36,828 nucleotides of DNA from an uncultured Prevotellaceae bacterium (GCA_946186505.1 CAMHNI010000036.1:1-36828); one strand, 5' to 3'; shown: positions 6,713-17,802, counted from the first letter of the stretch. The notes: generated from the letters alone by a model not told the origin. A program made the numbers and translations.

Positions 6713-9700
6713 CTACCTAGTCAGCGAGAACTTCAGCGAGAGTCCGAAGTCGCGGGTTGTCGTGGGGTAGCTGCTTGACGACAGCAGGGGTGTGTTGGTC
6801 TGGCGGTCGTAGTAGAAGGTGAGCGTCAGCAGCCGGCTCAACGTGTAGTCGGCAGCAAACTTGAAAGCCAGTGCCGAGTTGCCGCTGCTGGCCGATGATA
6901 CGCCGCTGGCAATGTCGCGTGTGATGGCAGCCTGAGAGCGTAAGGAGAAGTCGGCACGCATGTTCAGGTCGTGGTTCACGCCCTTGGAGTTTTTGGCAGA
7001 TTGGCTGGATTTGCCGGATTTCTCGTCGGTCCGGTTGCCCTTGCGGTTCTGGGCATTCTTGACCTTGCGGCTGCCGCGGGAGCCTAAGAGGTTCAGTTTG
7101 AAGTCGCTGATTTTATATCCTAGTCCGATGACCCAGTCGTTAGACCGCTGTTCGTTCAGCTGTACGCTGGTCATCGAGAGGTTCAGCACGCGTGTGGTGC
7201 GGTACTCCAGCTTGACGGTCATGTTGTTCTGCAGTGTGACGTCCATGCCGAGCAGTGGCGAGAAGGACTCGTTGATGCTGACGGTCGAAATGTTGTACAT
7301 GGAGGAGGGTGACAGCGAGCCGTCGGCCCCGCTGATGAATCCCAGGTCGCCCATATACTCCATCCACGACGAGTAGCTGGCGTAGGAGCCGATGGCAAAG
7401 ACCGACTTGTAGCCGTGGTTGATGTTGACACTCTTGAAGCGTTCGGCCAGCCAGGGAATCTTCGACAGTCCGCCGTAGCGCACTGTCCAGTTGGGCAGCA
7501 TGCGGGTCAGTGCCGGGAACAGGTCGAGCGAGCCGCCGGAGCCGCTGGTATAGGCTGCCAGGAAGGCGGGTACAAGCACGTCGGCTGAGTACTGGCCTAC
7601 CTGTCCCATTGAGGCGGGCACTCCCGTATAGAGCGCCTGGACACGTTCGCGGTACTGTGGTATCAGCCGGCAGAACTTGTCGAACGTCTTTGAAGTATAG
7701 CCGGAATTGGCATCACCAGTGCGTTCGAAGGCCGACGAGAGCGAGATGGTGGTCATGTTGAACGAGCCGCTGCGGGTTGTTGGAGAGCCTTCGTACATAT
7801 ACTGCACACTCTGGGCACGTGTCAGGGTGTGTGAAGCGTTGAGGTCGATTTTCAGGTCGCGTATCGGTTCCAGTGTGGCTCGCAGCTGCAGGTCCTCGTT
7901 GTTTGATGAGGTGTAGGGGGTGGCTACCGAGTCGTTCATCAGCAGCCAGTCGTTGTCGCGTGCCTTGTCGAGGTAGCTGTCGCCTGCCAGTCCGAAGGCG
8001 AAATCCAGTCCCGGAGCCAGTACGCTGCCGGTCCTTTGTCCTAAGGCATCGCCGACGTTGGGCATGAATCCGGGCAGGTTCATCGTCTTCTGGTTGCGGT
8101 AGCTGATGTTCACCGTGCGTACCATCATCAGCAGTCGGCTGAGCTGCTGGGCGGGCTCGTACCACCACTGCTTGTCGAGCGGTTCTTTGGGCAGTACGCT
8201 GAGTTTCAGCTTCAGTGTCGAGTCCTTCTGCGTCGAGTCTTTTGCACGCAGCTTGGCAGCGATGTCCTTTGGCAGTTTGACGGTGATGTTGTTATCGTCC
8301 TTCACCTTCCATTTCAGTACGACCTGCTTGCCGTCGGGCCCCTTGGCTGAGACGAGCAGGCGCTTGGACTTCTTGCCGTGCTGGATGGTTAGCGTGGTGT
8401 CGGCGTCGAGTGTGATTTCCTTTTGGAAGGTGTTCTTGTTCTTGGGCAGTTCCTTGGCTTCCTTGGCATCGTCTTTTTGTGCCTTCTGGGCTGACTGGGC
8501 ATCTTGGGCGTCCTGGGCATCTTTGGCCTTCGGTGCGTTTTTGGTCTTTTCTCCCTTCTTTTTGTTGGTCTTTTTGGCGGGAGCCTTCTTGAAGCGTTCG
8601 TTGACCTTTTTGAGGAAGGGCGAGTGGTTGTAGAGCGTCTCAAGGTTAAGGGCTCCGTTCAGGTTTAGGTTGCGGCTGTTGACGATGGTGTTGCCCAGTG
8701 AGGTGCCGTCCTCCATCTCGGTACCGCGTACCCATGAGTAGGTGGCGTTGTACGAGGCATCACTGTTCAGCCAGTCGAAGATGGGCAGCTTGTTCAGCGG
8801 CAGCTGATAAGAGGCCGTGAACGTCTGCCGGTAGTCGAGAGGCGTGCCCCAGTTCATTATGCTCTGCTTGACGGAGTCCTTCCAGGCGGTGTAGCGTTCG
8901 GGGTAGAGGTCTTTGTTGATGGGGGTGTAAGGTTCCTCTATCTGTGCCCTGGTGGCTGACTGGAAGTTCATGTGCAGGTTCTTGGTAAGGTCCCAGCGCA
9001 GCTGGAAGTCTCGGTTCCATAGGAACTGCTCATTGAACTGCAGGGGCAGGTTAGGTGATTCGGTATTCTCCAGGTCGCGTTCCTGCAGTTCAGAGTAGTC
9101 GCGGCTCATCTCCGTGTTGAAGGCGATGGTCTGCGGCAGGTAGTTCAGCCCGAGAGCCTTCGGGAAGTTGAGCCACTTGGACTTGCCCTTGAGTTTCTTG
9201 AACGGTTCCCATGTCTTATAGACCGGTGAATAGGTGTAGTTGAGTGCGCCGCGCCAATGGTCCTCATTGTCGTAAACGGTGGTTTCGCCGGTGGTGTGGT
9301 TATGGCGGTAGCTGTAAGAGAACGAGAAGTTGTTGGGGTCGTAGGGCATAGGGTGGCGTTTGGACTTGATGCCGACGCGGGCATTGGAGATGGAGAAGTT
9401 GCGCGACAGGTTCTTCGTGACGGCTATTGACTCTACGCTGTCACGCTCGCGGCTGTTCATGGCCTCGAGGGCATCGTCCAGGTCCATGTCGGTGTCCATG
9501 GGGTTGTACTTCGGTCGTATCTCGTCCTTGCTGACGCTGTAATAGACAGGCAGCGAGACCTTGGCTTTGTCGGGGAAGAACTTGCCCAGTTCCATATTGG
9601 CCGTCATGGAGTACGACATCTGCGTCTCGTTCGAGCGTTGCAATACGCTCTCTTCCAGTCCACCGAAGCCGTCGGTCATATAGTGTCCCGACAGGTTGAC

Positions 9701-12700
9701 GGCACCGAAGTCGCTGAGTTGTACGTTCATAGCGCCTGAGGCAGCCCATCCGCCTTCGTTGTTGTACTCTTTGAGGCGCAGCTCGTTGACCCATACCTCG
9801 CCTGACTTCTGCTGGCTGGACAGGTTGCGTACACCGATGACCATCGTCTTCACCTCGCCGAGGCTGGGGTTACCCACGATGCTGATTTTGTTTTTGGGAT
9901 TGTTGTCGTCGTACTGTGAGAACAGTTGGTTGTAGCTGACCAGCCCCTCGGTCCTGGCCTTGTTGCGCGCTTTCTTCACGTTGGTGAATATGCTGATGTC
10001 GATGTCGAGCATGTTGTCCTCGGGCCACACCTTGAAGCGGTCTGATGCCGACAGCCAGGAATAGCGGCCCTCGGGGGTCAGTTTCAGAGGTATCTCGTAC
10101 TCATAATAGTTGTTCTTGTAGTCGCTGCCCAAGCGTATGAATACGGCCAGCTGGTCATCCTGCAGATTGGTGATGTTAGGCAGCAGGTAGTTGGCATGTA
10201 CGAACATCTGCAACCGCTTGTACTGTCGCAGGTCGTAGTTCAGGTTCTTATAGACGGCCTTCGACTCGCCCTGGCTGATGTTTTTCACCACCAGGCATAG
10301 CGCCTGCTCGTTGTTCTCGACCAGCTGGGGCTGGTTGGGGTCGGTGGCACGGCTGATGCCCGGCGGCAGGGTGTAGGACACGGGCTGGCGGTCGGTGTTC
10401 TCCTCGACGTTGACGGCACTCATCTCCAGTGTGCCCGTCTCGGCTCCGACGGCTGTCTGCAGGCTTTGCTTGTACTGGCGCCACTCGCCGCGTACCAGGT
10501 CGAGCGAACCGAATCGGAGCACGATGGGTTTCTCGAAGCCTGTCATGAACATGCGCATGAAGCGTATGGAGGTGAAGTCGCTGATGCTGCCCACCTTCTC
10601 CTTGCATTCGGCCAGCGGTATGCGGAACTGATACCAGCGGACGGTGATGGAGTCGCCGTTGCGCAGCTTCACCCAGCTGTCGCGGCGGTCGGTAATGTAG
10701 TTGTCGTTGCCGGCCGTGCCGTTGTTGTAGGCCTGCAGTTCATCGTCGCTGATGCGTACCCGGTACTGGTAGTAGCGCTCGTACTCGTTCAGCGTGTAGT
10801 CCTGGTTGATGTCTTCGACGTCGGGGCCGGTCTTGTAGGACGTGTCGTACGACTCTGTGCGGTTGTCAGTGTCGGGGGAGTTGCCCTGAGGGTTGTTGAT
10901 GCGCTTATAGCGATCGAGGATACTGGTCTGCACGGCGTCGAAGTCAGAGCCTCGGTAGTAGTGGTAGTCGTCGCCGGCGGGGTCAGCCTGCCAAGCCTGC
11001 AGCAGAGAGTCATTATTGACCACTGTGCCTATCTGGTCGAGCCAGTCTTTGTATGCCCCGTAGGTACGCTCCTCGTCGTCGTTGAGTCCGTTCAGGCCCA
11101 CGTCCTGCAAGGCTCGGCTGCCAGTAGTCGTGGCAAAGGCGTAGGTCTGGGTGGCCTGTTCGGGTATCTTGCCCCATTGCGTATAGCTGTAGGCCTGCGA
11201 TCCATCGACGGGCATACCGCTCTCGTAGAACTTCTTGCCGTCGCGCAGCACGTCCTCGGAAATTTCGCCGAGGTTGATGTATAGGTCACCGGCATACTGT
11301 GAGGCCGTGCCGTCTCGGCGTTGGTAGATGAAGGGGTCCATGAGCCAGAACTCCAGATACTCAATGTTGGCCTGCTCGAAGTCGGTGGTCTCTAATTTGC
11401 GCATCATGCCGCCCCATTTCCCAGCAGGGTTCATCAGGGTTCCGTCAGCATTGTAGGCTGTAGTCAGGTTGTAGGGACCGCGCTCCTGCGGGTAGTAGGC
11501 CAGGTTCAGAATAGGCAGTGTCGAGGTGGCACCGTTGTATGTTGACTGGTCACGGTTGGGGTACAGCTCCTTGACATAGACTTCGCGCACACGGTGGTCA
11601 GAGAGCTGTTCCAGGTCGCTCTTGATGTGGCCGGGTGTGAGGCTTGACGAGCGGCGGGTAAACAGCGGGTCAACGGTGTACCACGCCAGCAGGGCACGGT
11701 CGTAGCCCGAAGCGACAGAAGATTTGTCGTTATACCCAGGCATCATTGTCGGTACGCTCGAAAGCACCCACGACTTTGGCTCGATGACAGAGAGCAGGTT
11801 CTTGGTGTTCTCGAAATCGTCTAAGTACGAGGCGTTGTCCTGAGTGCCGCTGGCCTGTCCGGCAATGAGCTGGGCAAACTCACCAGTCAGCTGGATTTGT
11901 GAGGGCTGAGTCACGTGCAGGAACGGTATCTTGTTGAGCATGTTGGTCAGCCACTGTGACTCCTGCTTCCAGCTCAGGTTCAGTCCCCAGATGGTGTTGT
12001 TCAGCGGCTCTTCGCCCATAGTGACCTTCGATGTCAGTGCCTGCTCCGAGAGGTGCATCAGCGTACCACCGAGTATGAGGTTCTTGGTAAAGTCGTATTC
12101 CCAGTTGACGCCCACCATGGTCTTGCGGTTCAGACCGTAGTCGGTGTCCGACTCTAACGACACGCTGACGTTGGTGCCGGCGTCGATTATGCTCTGGTTC
12201 AGGATGGTCACCTCACCTGCAGAGTAGTCCACGGTGTAGTCGCTGCCCTCCTGGAGGGTGACACCGCCGGCGGTGACCACCACGGAGCCTTGAGGCACGT
12301 TCATGGCACCGAGTGAGATGACGTTTGCGCTCGTACCCTTGTATTGTCCTGTCATCAGGAACTTGTCCTTCTCGGCCGTCTGCTTGGCAATGGTCTTTGT
12401 CGAGTCGTAGAGTTCGTCGAAGACATACTTGTCGGCCACATCGCCCAGTCCGGCTGCTTTCAGCTTGGCACGCAGATAGTCGCCGAACGGTTCTGCTGAC
12501 GGCAGGAACACACGTCCGTTGTGCACGGTGTAGCCGCTCACGAAGTCGAACTGTCCGTTCGAGTGAGCTTTCATGTTGTTGTCCAAACGGTCGCAGCCCA
12601 AGAATCTGATCAGTGTCTGTGACTTCACCTTCTCCTCTGGCAGATAGCTCAGATAGACTCCCGCCGTGTCGCTCTGGTACTTGATGTCGAGTTTGAACTT

Positions 12701-14347
12701 CTCCTTCTCTATGCTTGAGGCCAGGTAATAGACGTTCTTCATCATCAGGTCCCAGTTGCCCTGTGAAGGATTGTTCGACGTGTTCTTCAGCGATTTCACA
12801 AACAGGCACTTCTTCGTGTCGGTCAGGTCGCTGGCAAACTCGCCTACCTGGTAGGTACGGCCACCGTATGTGTATTCGAAGGCTACGGCCAGCACCTGGT
12901 CGGTCTGCAGGCCTGTCTTCAGCGTGATGTAGCCCAGGGCTTCGTTCACCGTGTATTCCGATGACGACAGCAGACGGGCTGAGGCCAGTTTCTCATAGTC
13001 CACGCCGCCGCTGATGCCGCTGATATTTTCCAGGGCGGTATTGATGGCATCGATGCTGCGGGAGGCAGAGTCGATGCGGCTGACGAGGGTTGCATATTCG
13101 TTGTTGGCGTTGTTGCCTGGCACGCTCTCGCCTGTCACGCTCCACATCGTGTTCGACACTCTCTGATTCTCGCCCAGGTCGGTGAAGGCTATGATATTGC
13201 GGGTGTTCGAGGTGGTCGATGTCTTGTTGGTCACCCACACCTCCACGCGGTTTATCTTCACGCCCGTCGTTAGATTGGGCAGTGTTGACATGGCTTTGTC
13301 ATAGGTCTGGCGGAAATAGTGGGAGAGGAAGAAGTGGCGGTTCTCCTCGTAGTCCGCCACGTCTATCTCGAACGGTGTGGTCTGTGTGCCGCCCTTGCTG
13401 GAGACACTCTTCGTGGTCGATTTCTTCTGTGAGACCACCGCATCCAGTTTCAGCTTGCCGAACTGCATGGCGGTATGTATGCCGAAGAGGCTGGAGGCAC
13501 CTTTTACTAAGGAGTTGTTCGAGGGGAAGCTGACGTTGCCGGCCTCGACGAGCTTGATGATTTCATCCTCCTTGCCGTCGAACTTCAGCTTCAGGTTCTG
13601 GGTGTCGAAGTCAAACGTCGCGTCGGTGTTGTAGTTGAAGTTGAAGTTCATCTTGTCGCCAACCTTCGCATTGGCCGAGATGTTGATCTTCTCGTCGAAG
13701 TCAAACGATGTGGTCTTGCGGTTGCGGATGGGCAGCGAGGGGTTGTCGATGTTCTTCAGCGTAGCACCGAGCTTCAGTTCGGCAGTTCCCTGTGTCTTGA
13801 CACGAACGCCGCCGGGGCCGAAAATCTTCTCAGCAGGTCCCAGGTCGAAGTGCATGTCGGTGAACGAGAATTTCTCCTTGCCCTGTGTCTTGTAGGCTTC
13901 GGCGTTCTTCTCACGGAAGAAAGCCTCGCGACCGCGCCGCTCGCTCCATTTCATATACTCCTCGGGCGTCATCAGGATGGGGGCGTTCAGGTAGCCTTCA
14001 CCCATTTTCGAACCGATGTAGTAGAGTCCCAGCGAGTCGTCATAGACAGCCTGCTGCTTGATGTTCTGCGGCATGCGCAGGTCCAGGGCCGTGGAGTCGA
14101 GGTCGCGGGTAATGATGGGAGTCGTGCGCTGAATGCGCCAGCGGGAATGCAGCAAAGAGTCGGGGATGGTCTCATCCTCGACCGTCAGTTTCGGCTGTGC
14201 CTTTGGCACAGGCTTCTTCTGTTCCTTGTCGTCCTGCTGAGCACTGCGCCGCTGATTCCTGTTGTCCTGCGGGGGCATGGCCAATGCTCCCGCCGAGACA
14301 ATGCAGACCAGCAGCCAGTACGCGAACCTCTTTACTGTGCGCATCAA
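6713..14347 (-). CDS. sprA: SprA-family outer-membrane translocon of type IX secretion
   Basis: A 2,544-residue protein of the SprA (Sov) family, which forms the giant outer-membrane beta-barrel through which type IX secretion cargo passes. It begins with a signal peptide (KRFAYWLLVCIVSAGALA) followed by a charged linker. The body is rich in alternating beta-strand sequence typical of SprA, for example INISANAKVGDKMNFNFNYNTDATFDFDTQNLKLKFDGKEDEIIK near residues 230-270, and it ends in a barrel strand closing SLKFSLTR. A Lys/Ala-rich stretch with DAQ repeats at about residues 1916-1966 looks like an insertion or flexible loop. It lies 40 bases downstream of typA with no promoter box in the gap, so co-transcription is likely. 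The family call rests on size and sequence character; no alignment was run. Confidence 0.9.
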   Translation of the reverse strand: MMRTVKRFAYWLLVCIVSAGALAMPPQDNRNQRRSAQQDDKEQKKPVPKAQPKLTVEDETIPDSLLHSRWRIQRTTPIITRDLDSTALDLRMPQNIKQQAVYDDSLGLYYIGSKMGEGYLNAPILMTPEEYMKWSERRGREAFFREKNAEAYKTQGKEKFSFTDMHFDLGPAEKIFGPGGVRVKTQGTAELKLGATLKNIDNPSLPIRNRKTTSFDFDEKINISANAKVGDKMNFNFNYNTDATFDFDTQNLKLKFDGKEDEIIKLVEAGNVSFPSNNSLVKGASSLFGIHTAMQFGKLKLDAVVSQKKSTTKSVSSKGGTQTTPFEIDVADYEENRHFFLSHYFRQTYDKAMSTLPNLTTGVKINRVEVWVTNKTSTTSNTRNIIAFTDLGENQRVSNTMWSVTGESVPGNNANNEYATLVSRIDSASRSIDAINTALENISGISGGVDYEKLASARLLSSSEYTVNEALGYITLKTGLQTDQVLAVAFEYTYGGRTYQVGEFASDLTDTKKCLFVKSLKNTSNNPSQGNWDLMMKNVYYLASSIEKEKFKLDIKYQSDTAGVYLSYLPEEKVKSQTLIRFLGCDRLDNNMKAHSNGQFDFVSGYTVHNGRVFLPSAEPFGDYLRAKLKAAGLGDVADKYVFDELYDSTKTIAKQTAEKDKFLMTGQYKGTSANVISLGAMNVPQGSVVVTAGGVTLQEGSDYTVDYSAGEVTILNQSIIDAGTNVSVSLESDTDYGLNRKTMVGVNWEYDFTKNLILGGTLMHLSEQALTSKVTMGEEPLNNTIWGLNLSWKQESQWLTNMLNKIPFLHVTQPSQIQLTGEFAQLIAGQASGTQDNASYLDDFENTKNLLSVIEPKSWVLSSVPTMMPGYNDKSSVASGYDRALLAWYTVDPLFTRRSSSLTPGHIKSDLEQLSDHRVREVYVKELYPNRDQSTYNGATSTLPILNLAYYPQERGPYNLTTAYNADGTLMNPAGKWGGMMRKLETTDFEQANIEYLEFWLMDPFIYQRRDGTASQYAGDLYINLGEISEDVLRDGKKFYESGMPVDGSQAYSYTQWGKIPEQATQTYAFATTTGSRALQDVGLNGLNDDEERTYGAYKDWLDQIGTVVNNDSLLQAWQADPAGDDYHYYRGSDFDAVQTSILDRYKRINNPQGNSPDTDNRTESYDTSYKTGPDVEDINQDYTLNEYERYYQYRVRISDDELQAYNNGTAGNDNYITDRRDSWVKLRNGDSITVRWYQFRIPLAECKEKVGSISDFTSIRFMRMFMTGFEKPIVLRFGSLDLVRGEWRQYKQSLQTAVGAETGTLEMSAVNVEENTDRQPVSYTLPPGISRATDPNQPQLVENNEQALCLVVKNISQGESKAVYKNLNYDLRQYKRLQMFVHANYLLPNITNLQDDQLAVFIRLGSDYKNNYYEYEIPLKLTPEGRYSWLSASDRFKVWPEDNMLDIDISIFTNVKKARNKARTEGLVSYNQLFSQYDDNNPKNKISIVGNPSLGEVKTMVIGVRNLSSQQKSGEVWVNELRLKEYNNEGGWAASGAMNVQLSDFGAVNLSGHYMTDGFGGLEESVLQRSNETQMSYSMTANMELGKFFPDKAKVSLPVYYSVSKDEIRPKYNPMDTDMDLDDALEAMNSRERDSVESIAVTKNLSRNFSISNARVGIKSKRHPMPYDPNNFSFSYSYRHNHTTGETTVYDNEDHWRGALNYTYSPVYKTWEPFKKLKGKSKWLNFPKALGLNYLPQTIAFNTEMSRDYSELQERDLENTESPNLPLQFNEQFLWNRDFQLRWDLTKNLHMNFQSATRAQIEEPYTPINKDLYPERYTAWKDSVKQSIMNWGTPLDYRQTFTASYQLPLNKLPIFDWLNSDASYNATYSWVRGTEMEDGTSLGNTIVNSRNLNLNGALNLETLYNHSPFLKKVNERFKKAPAKKTNKKKGEKTKNAPKAKDAQDAQDAQSAQKAQKDDAKEAKELPKNKNTFQKEITLDADTTLTIQHGKKSKRLLVSAKGPDGKQVVLKWKVKDDNNITVKLPKDIAAKLRAKDSTQKDSTLKLKLSVLPKEPLDKQWWYEPAQQLSRLLMMVRTVNISYRNQKTMNLPGFMPNVGDALGQRTGSVLAPGLDFAFGLAGDSYLDKARDNDWLLMNDSVATPYTSSNNEDLQLRATLEPIRDLKIDLNASHTLTRAQSVQYMYEGSPTTRSGSFNMTTISLSSAFERTGDANSGYTSKTFDKFCRLIPQYRERVQALYTGVPASMGQVGQYSADVLVPAFLAAYTSGSGGSLDLFPALTRMLPNWTVRYGGLSKIPWLAERFKSVNINHGYKSVFAIGSYASYSSWMEYMGDLGFISGADGSLSPSSMYNISTVSINESFSPLLGMDVTLQNNMTVKLEYRTTRVLNLSMTSVQLNEQRSNDWVIGLGYKISDFKLNLLGSRGSRKVKNAQNRKGNRTDEKSGKSSQSAKNSKGVNHDLNMRADFSLRSQAAITRDIASGVSSASSGNSALAFKFAADYTLSRLLTLTFYYDRQTNTPLLSSSSYPTTTRDFGLSLKFSLTR

Positions 14348-14387
14348 TTATAATAACGCACCGTCCTTCGCTTTTATTGTATCCCTG

Positions 14388-16190
14388 CTATTGTTTGTTC
14401 GCCTTCTTGCGCTGGTCGTGGTCAAGAATGGTCTTCCTCATTCGCATGGACTGAGGTGTAACCTCCACCAGCTCGTCTTCCTTAATGTATTCCAGGCACT
14501 CTTCCAACGACATGACCGTCTTGGGGATGATGCGGGCCTTGTCGTCGGTACCCGATGCACGGACATTGGTCAGCTGCTTGGCCTTGCAGACATTGATGAC
14601 GAGGTCGTTGTCGTGGACGTGCTCGCCGACAACCTGGCCTAAATAGACCTCCTCGCCCGGGTCGATGAAGAACTTGCCACGGTCCTGCAGCTTGTCGATG
14701 GCGTATGCGTAGGCCGTTCCCGTCTCCAAGGCAATCATCGAGCCGTTGACACGGCGCTCTATCTCGCCCTTGTAGGGCTGGTACTCCTTGAAGCGGTGCG
14801 CCATGATGGCCTCGCCCTGACTGGCCGTTAATACATTGGTACGCAAACCTATTATTCCGCGCGAGGGAATGTCGAACTCGATATTGGTGCGCTCGCCCTG
14901 AGACTCCATCGAAGTCATCTCACCCTTACGGCGCGTCACCATGTCTATCATCTTCGAGGCAAACTCTTCGGGTACGTTGATGGTCAGCTCCTCGATAGGC
15001 TCACACTTCACACCATCTACAACTTTATAGATGACCTGTGGCTGGCCCACCTGCAGCTCGTAGCCCTCCCGGCGCATGGTCTCGATGAGCACGCTGAGGT
15101 GCAGCACACCACGGCCTGAGACCACCCACTTGTCTGTGGAGTCCTCAAACTGCTCGACACGCAGGGCGAGGTTCTTTTCCAACTCCTTCTCCAGTCGGTC
15201 GTTGATGTGGCGCGAAGTGACAAATTTACCTTCGCGGCCAAAGAAGGGAGAGTCGTTGATGGTGAACAGCATCGACATCGTCGGCTCGTCAATGGCGATG
15301 GGCGGCAGGGGCTCAGGGTTCTCTATGTCGCAGATGGTGTCGCCAATCTCGAATTTGTCGAGTCCGATGACGGCGCAGATGTCGCCGCAGTCAACTTGGT
15401 CAATACGCTGGTGGCCCATGCCGTCGAACGTGTGCAGCTCCTTGATTTTCGTCTTTTCCAACGAACCGTCACGGTGGCTGATGGTAATCTGTTGGCCGTC
15501 TCTCAGGACACCGCGGTGTATGCGGCCCACGGCAATGCGGCCTGTGTAGCTTGAATAGTCGAGCGACGTGATGAGCATCTGAGGCGTACCGTCAATCTGC
15601 TGTGGAGCGGGAATCACCTCTACAATCTTGTCTAACAGATAGGTAATATCGGTGGTCGGCTTTTGCCAATCCTCACCCATCCAGCCGTTCTTGGCCGAAC
15701 CATAGACTACGGGGAAGTCTAACTGGTCCTCAGTGGCGTTGAGCGAGAACATCAGGTCGAAAACCATTTCATAGACCTCTTCGGGACGGCAGTTGGGCTT
15801 ATCGACCTTGTTCACCACGACAATGGGCTTCAGGCCTATCTGCAGGGCTTTCTGAAGCACAAAGCGTGTCTGGGGCATCGGTCCTTCGAAGGCATCGACC
15901 AGCAGCAGACAGCCGTCGGCCATGTTGAGCACGCGCTCTACCTCGCCGCCGAAGTCGCTGTGCCCCGGCGTGTCAATGATGTTGATCTTCACCCCCTTCC
16001 AGTTGATGCTCACGTTCTTTGACAGGATGGTGATGCCTCGTTCGCGCTCCAGGTCGTTGGCGTCAAGTACTTGGCTGCTCAGGTTCTGTCCCTCACGGAA
16101 CAGGTTGCCGGCCAGCATCATCTTGTCCACGAGTGTCGTCTTGCCGTGGTCCACGTGTGCAATGATTGCTATGTTTCTGATGTCTTGCAT
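14388..16190 (-). CDS. typA: Ribosome-associated GTPase TypA/BipA
   Basis: Translational GTPase that binds 70S ribosomes and aids 50S assembly and stress adaptation. 600 residues, the usual length. The G1 loop [10 protein letters not shown] lies near residue 10, followed by [23 protein letters not shown] (G3) and NKVDKP (G4), with the TypA C-terminal region ([25 protein letters not shown]). I take the ATG at 16190 ([16 protein letters not shown]). The longer start at 16217 would lie inside the promoter, since the -7 box is at 16215-16222. It is the first gene of a probable typA-sprA unit. Confidence 0.95.
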   Translation of the reverse strand: MQDIRNIAIIAHVDHGKTTLVDKMMLAGNLFREGQNLSSQVLDANDLERERGITILSKNVSINWKGVKINIIDTPGHSDFGGEVERVLNMADGCLLLVDAFEGPMPQTRFVLQKALQIGLKPIVVVNKVDKPNCRPEEVYEMVFDLMFSLNATEDQLDFPVVYGSAKNGWMGEDWQKPTTDITYLLDKIVEVIPAPQQIDGTPQMLITSLDYSSYTGRIAVGRIHRGVLRDGQQITISHRDGSLEKTKIKELHTFDGMGHQRIDQVDCGDICAVIGLDKFEIGDTICDIENPEPLPPIAIDEPTMSMLFTINDSPFFGREGKFVTSRHINDRLEKELEKNLALRVEQFEDSTDKWVVSGRGVLHLSVLIETMRREGYELQVGQPQVIYKVVDGVKCEPIEELTINVPEEFASKMIDMVTRRKGEMTSMESQGERTNIEFDIPSRGIIGLRTNVLTASQGEAIMAHRFKEYQPYKGEIERRVNGSMIALETGTAYAYAIDKLQDRGKFFIDPGEEVYLGQVVGEHVHDNDLVINVCKAKQLTNVRASGTDDKARIIPKTVMSLEECLEYIKEDELVEVTPQSMRMRKTILDHDQRKKANKQ

Positions 16191-16214
16191 AAGTCTTTTC
16201 GTTGAAATCGGGTG

Positions 16215-16222
16215 CAAAGGTA
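16215..16222 (-). promoter_or_regulatory. -7 promoter box for typA
   Basis: TACCTTTG on the minus strand, 25 bases upstream of the chosen typA start. No clear -33 TTTG is seen at the expected spacing. Its position argues against the longer typA reading frame. Confidence 0.55.
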
Positions 16223-16270
16223 CGAAAATAAAATGAATTACGCATGAGCTGTGACGTTTTTTTGTCTGTA

Positions 16271-16318
16271 TGGGAAAAACAGATGGTGGATGCGCTCCAT
16301 CTGAAACGCATCCACCAT
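16271..16318 (-). terminator. Rho-independent terminator after the MFS transporter
   Basis: On the minus strand a perfect 12-base stem (ATGGTGGATGCG at 16307-16318, partner at 16283-16294) with a 12-base loop is followed by CTGTTTTTCCC. It ends the gatC-kduI-MFS cassette and separates it from typA. Confidence 0.85.
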
Positions 16319-16349
16319 AACAGTTGCCCTTAGGCAGTCCGTGGAATGA

Positions 16350-17771
16350 TTACTCCATCACGATGGGCTTGTACTTCGGAACGAGGGCCTTCATGATGCA
16401 CCAGCCGATGAGGTAGGCAACGGCACAGATACAGAAGACAACCATGTAGGCGGCGGGCTTGCCTTCGAAGCCGAAGAACGAGAAGTTGGCACCCTGGACG
16501 GCTGCCCAGTCGAAGAACTCACCAGAGCAGTAGTTAATGGCGAAGGACCCCAGACCACCAGCCATAGAACCGATACCGGTGATGGTGCCGATGGTTGACT
16601 TGGGGAACATGTCGCCGATGGTCGAAAACAGGTTGGCCGACCAAGCCTGATGTCCTGCACCAAGCAGACCGATGAGGATGGCAGGCCACCAGGGACTGAC
16701 GGTGCTCATAGGCTGTGCAAAGAGACCCAGCAGGGGGAAACAGGCGAAAATCAGCATCGCCCGCATACGACCGAGATAGGGGTTCATACCTTTCTTCTCA
16801 ACGAAGTAGGTGGGCAGATAGCCACCACCGATGGAAAGGACGGTCACGATGAGGTAGAGCGTGAAGATGAGTGCTATACCCATGCCTGAGTCTGAACGAT
16901 AGCCCTGCTCACTGAAATAGGCGGGCGCCCAGAAGAGGAAGAACCACCACACGCCGTCGGTCATCAGCTTACCCACAATGAAAGACCACGTCTGCTTGTA
17001 GGTAAAGCACTTGAAGAAAGGAATTGCCTTATCTTCCTTCGGTTCTTTCTTGTCCTGCACCTCGGAAATATCACTGTCCTGCTCAATATAGTTCAGTTCA
17101 GCCTGGTTCACATACGGACTCTTATGGGGCTTCTCATAGAGCCATAGCCAGAGGCCCATCCAGAGGAATCCCAGCACACCAATCACGATGAATGCCATCT
17201 CCCAACCCCAGGCACGAGCCAGCAGAGGAATGGAAAGAGGAGCCACCAAGGCTCCTACAGAGGCACCACTGTTGAAAATGGAAGTGGAGAAAGCACGGTC
17301 TTTCTTGGGGAAATACTCGGCCGTCACCTTGATGGCAGCGGGGAAGTTACCTGCCTCACCAAGCGCGAGCACCATACGGCAACTCAAGAACAGATACATA
17401 GAGACGGTGGCCAGAGCCACGGCGGCATCGCCTGTGAGTTGACCAAGCTCGGCAACAGTGCTGTAGCCTTCTACCTGCATGGCAACCCAGCCACAGGCAG
17501 CATGCAGACAGGCACCCACCGACCATACGAAGATGGCGATGAGATAGCCCTTTTTGGTGCCCATCCAGTCGATGAACTTACCAGCAAAGAGGTTCGCGAT
17601 GGCATAGAAGATGGAGAAGAAAGCCGTAATCTTACCATAGTTGGCATCGGTCCAGTGGAACTCGGGGGCAATAAAGTCCTTCCAGGTTAGTGACAAGACC
17701 TGACGGTCCATGTAGTTGATGGTGGTTGCTAAGAAAAGCAACCCACAGATGACCCAACGGAAGTTGGACAT
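16350..17771 (-). CDS. exuT: MFS transporter, ExuT-like (hexuronate/anion:cation symporter family)
   Basis: Inner-membrane secondary transporter with about twelve spans, 473 residues from the ATG at 17771 (MSNFRWVICGLLFLATTINYMDRQVLS). The opening with NYMDRQVLS, and the GEAGNFPAAIKVTAEYFPKKDRA segment, are characteristic of the anion:cation symporter group that includes ExuT and related sugar-acid carriers. An in-frame ATG 24 bases upstream is possible. A cytoplasmic loop of about 50 residues, rich in Asp, Glu and Lys (residues ~220-260), links the two halves. It follows kduI across a repeat element and is closed by a terminator. Substrate is inferred from family and neighbours (uronates or related acids) and is not proven. 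Confidence 0.85.
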   Translation of the reverse strand: MSNFRWVICGLLFLATTINYMDRQVLSLTWKDFIAPEFHWTDANYGKITAFFSIFYAIANLFAGKFIDWMGTKKGYLIAIFVWSVGACLHAACGWVAMQVEGYSTVAELGQLTGDAAVALATVSMYLFLSCRMVLALGEAGNFPAAIKVTAEYFPKKDRAFSTSIFNSGASVGALVAPLSIPLLARAWGWEMAFIVIGVLGFLWMGLWLWLYEKPHKSPYVNQAELNYIEQDSDISEVQDKKEPKEDKAIPFFKCFTYKQTWSFIVGKLMTDGVWWFFLFWAPAYFSEQGYRSDSGMGIALIFTLYLIVTVLSIGGGYLPTYFVEKKGMNPYLGRMRAMLIFACFPLLGLFAQPMSTVSPWWPAILIGLLGAGHQAWSANLFSTIGDMFPKSTIGTITGIGSMAGGLGSFAINYCSGEFFDWAAVQGANFSFFGFEGKPAAYMVVFCICAVAYLIGWCIMKALVPKYKPIVME

Positions 17772-17802
17772 TTTCACGGTTTGAATGGGTGTCATAATGT
17801 AA

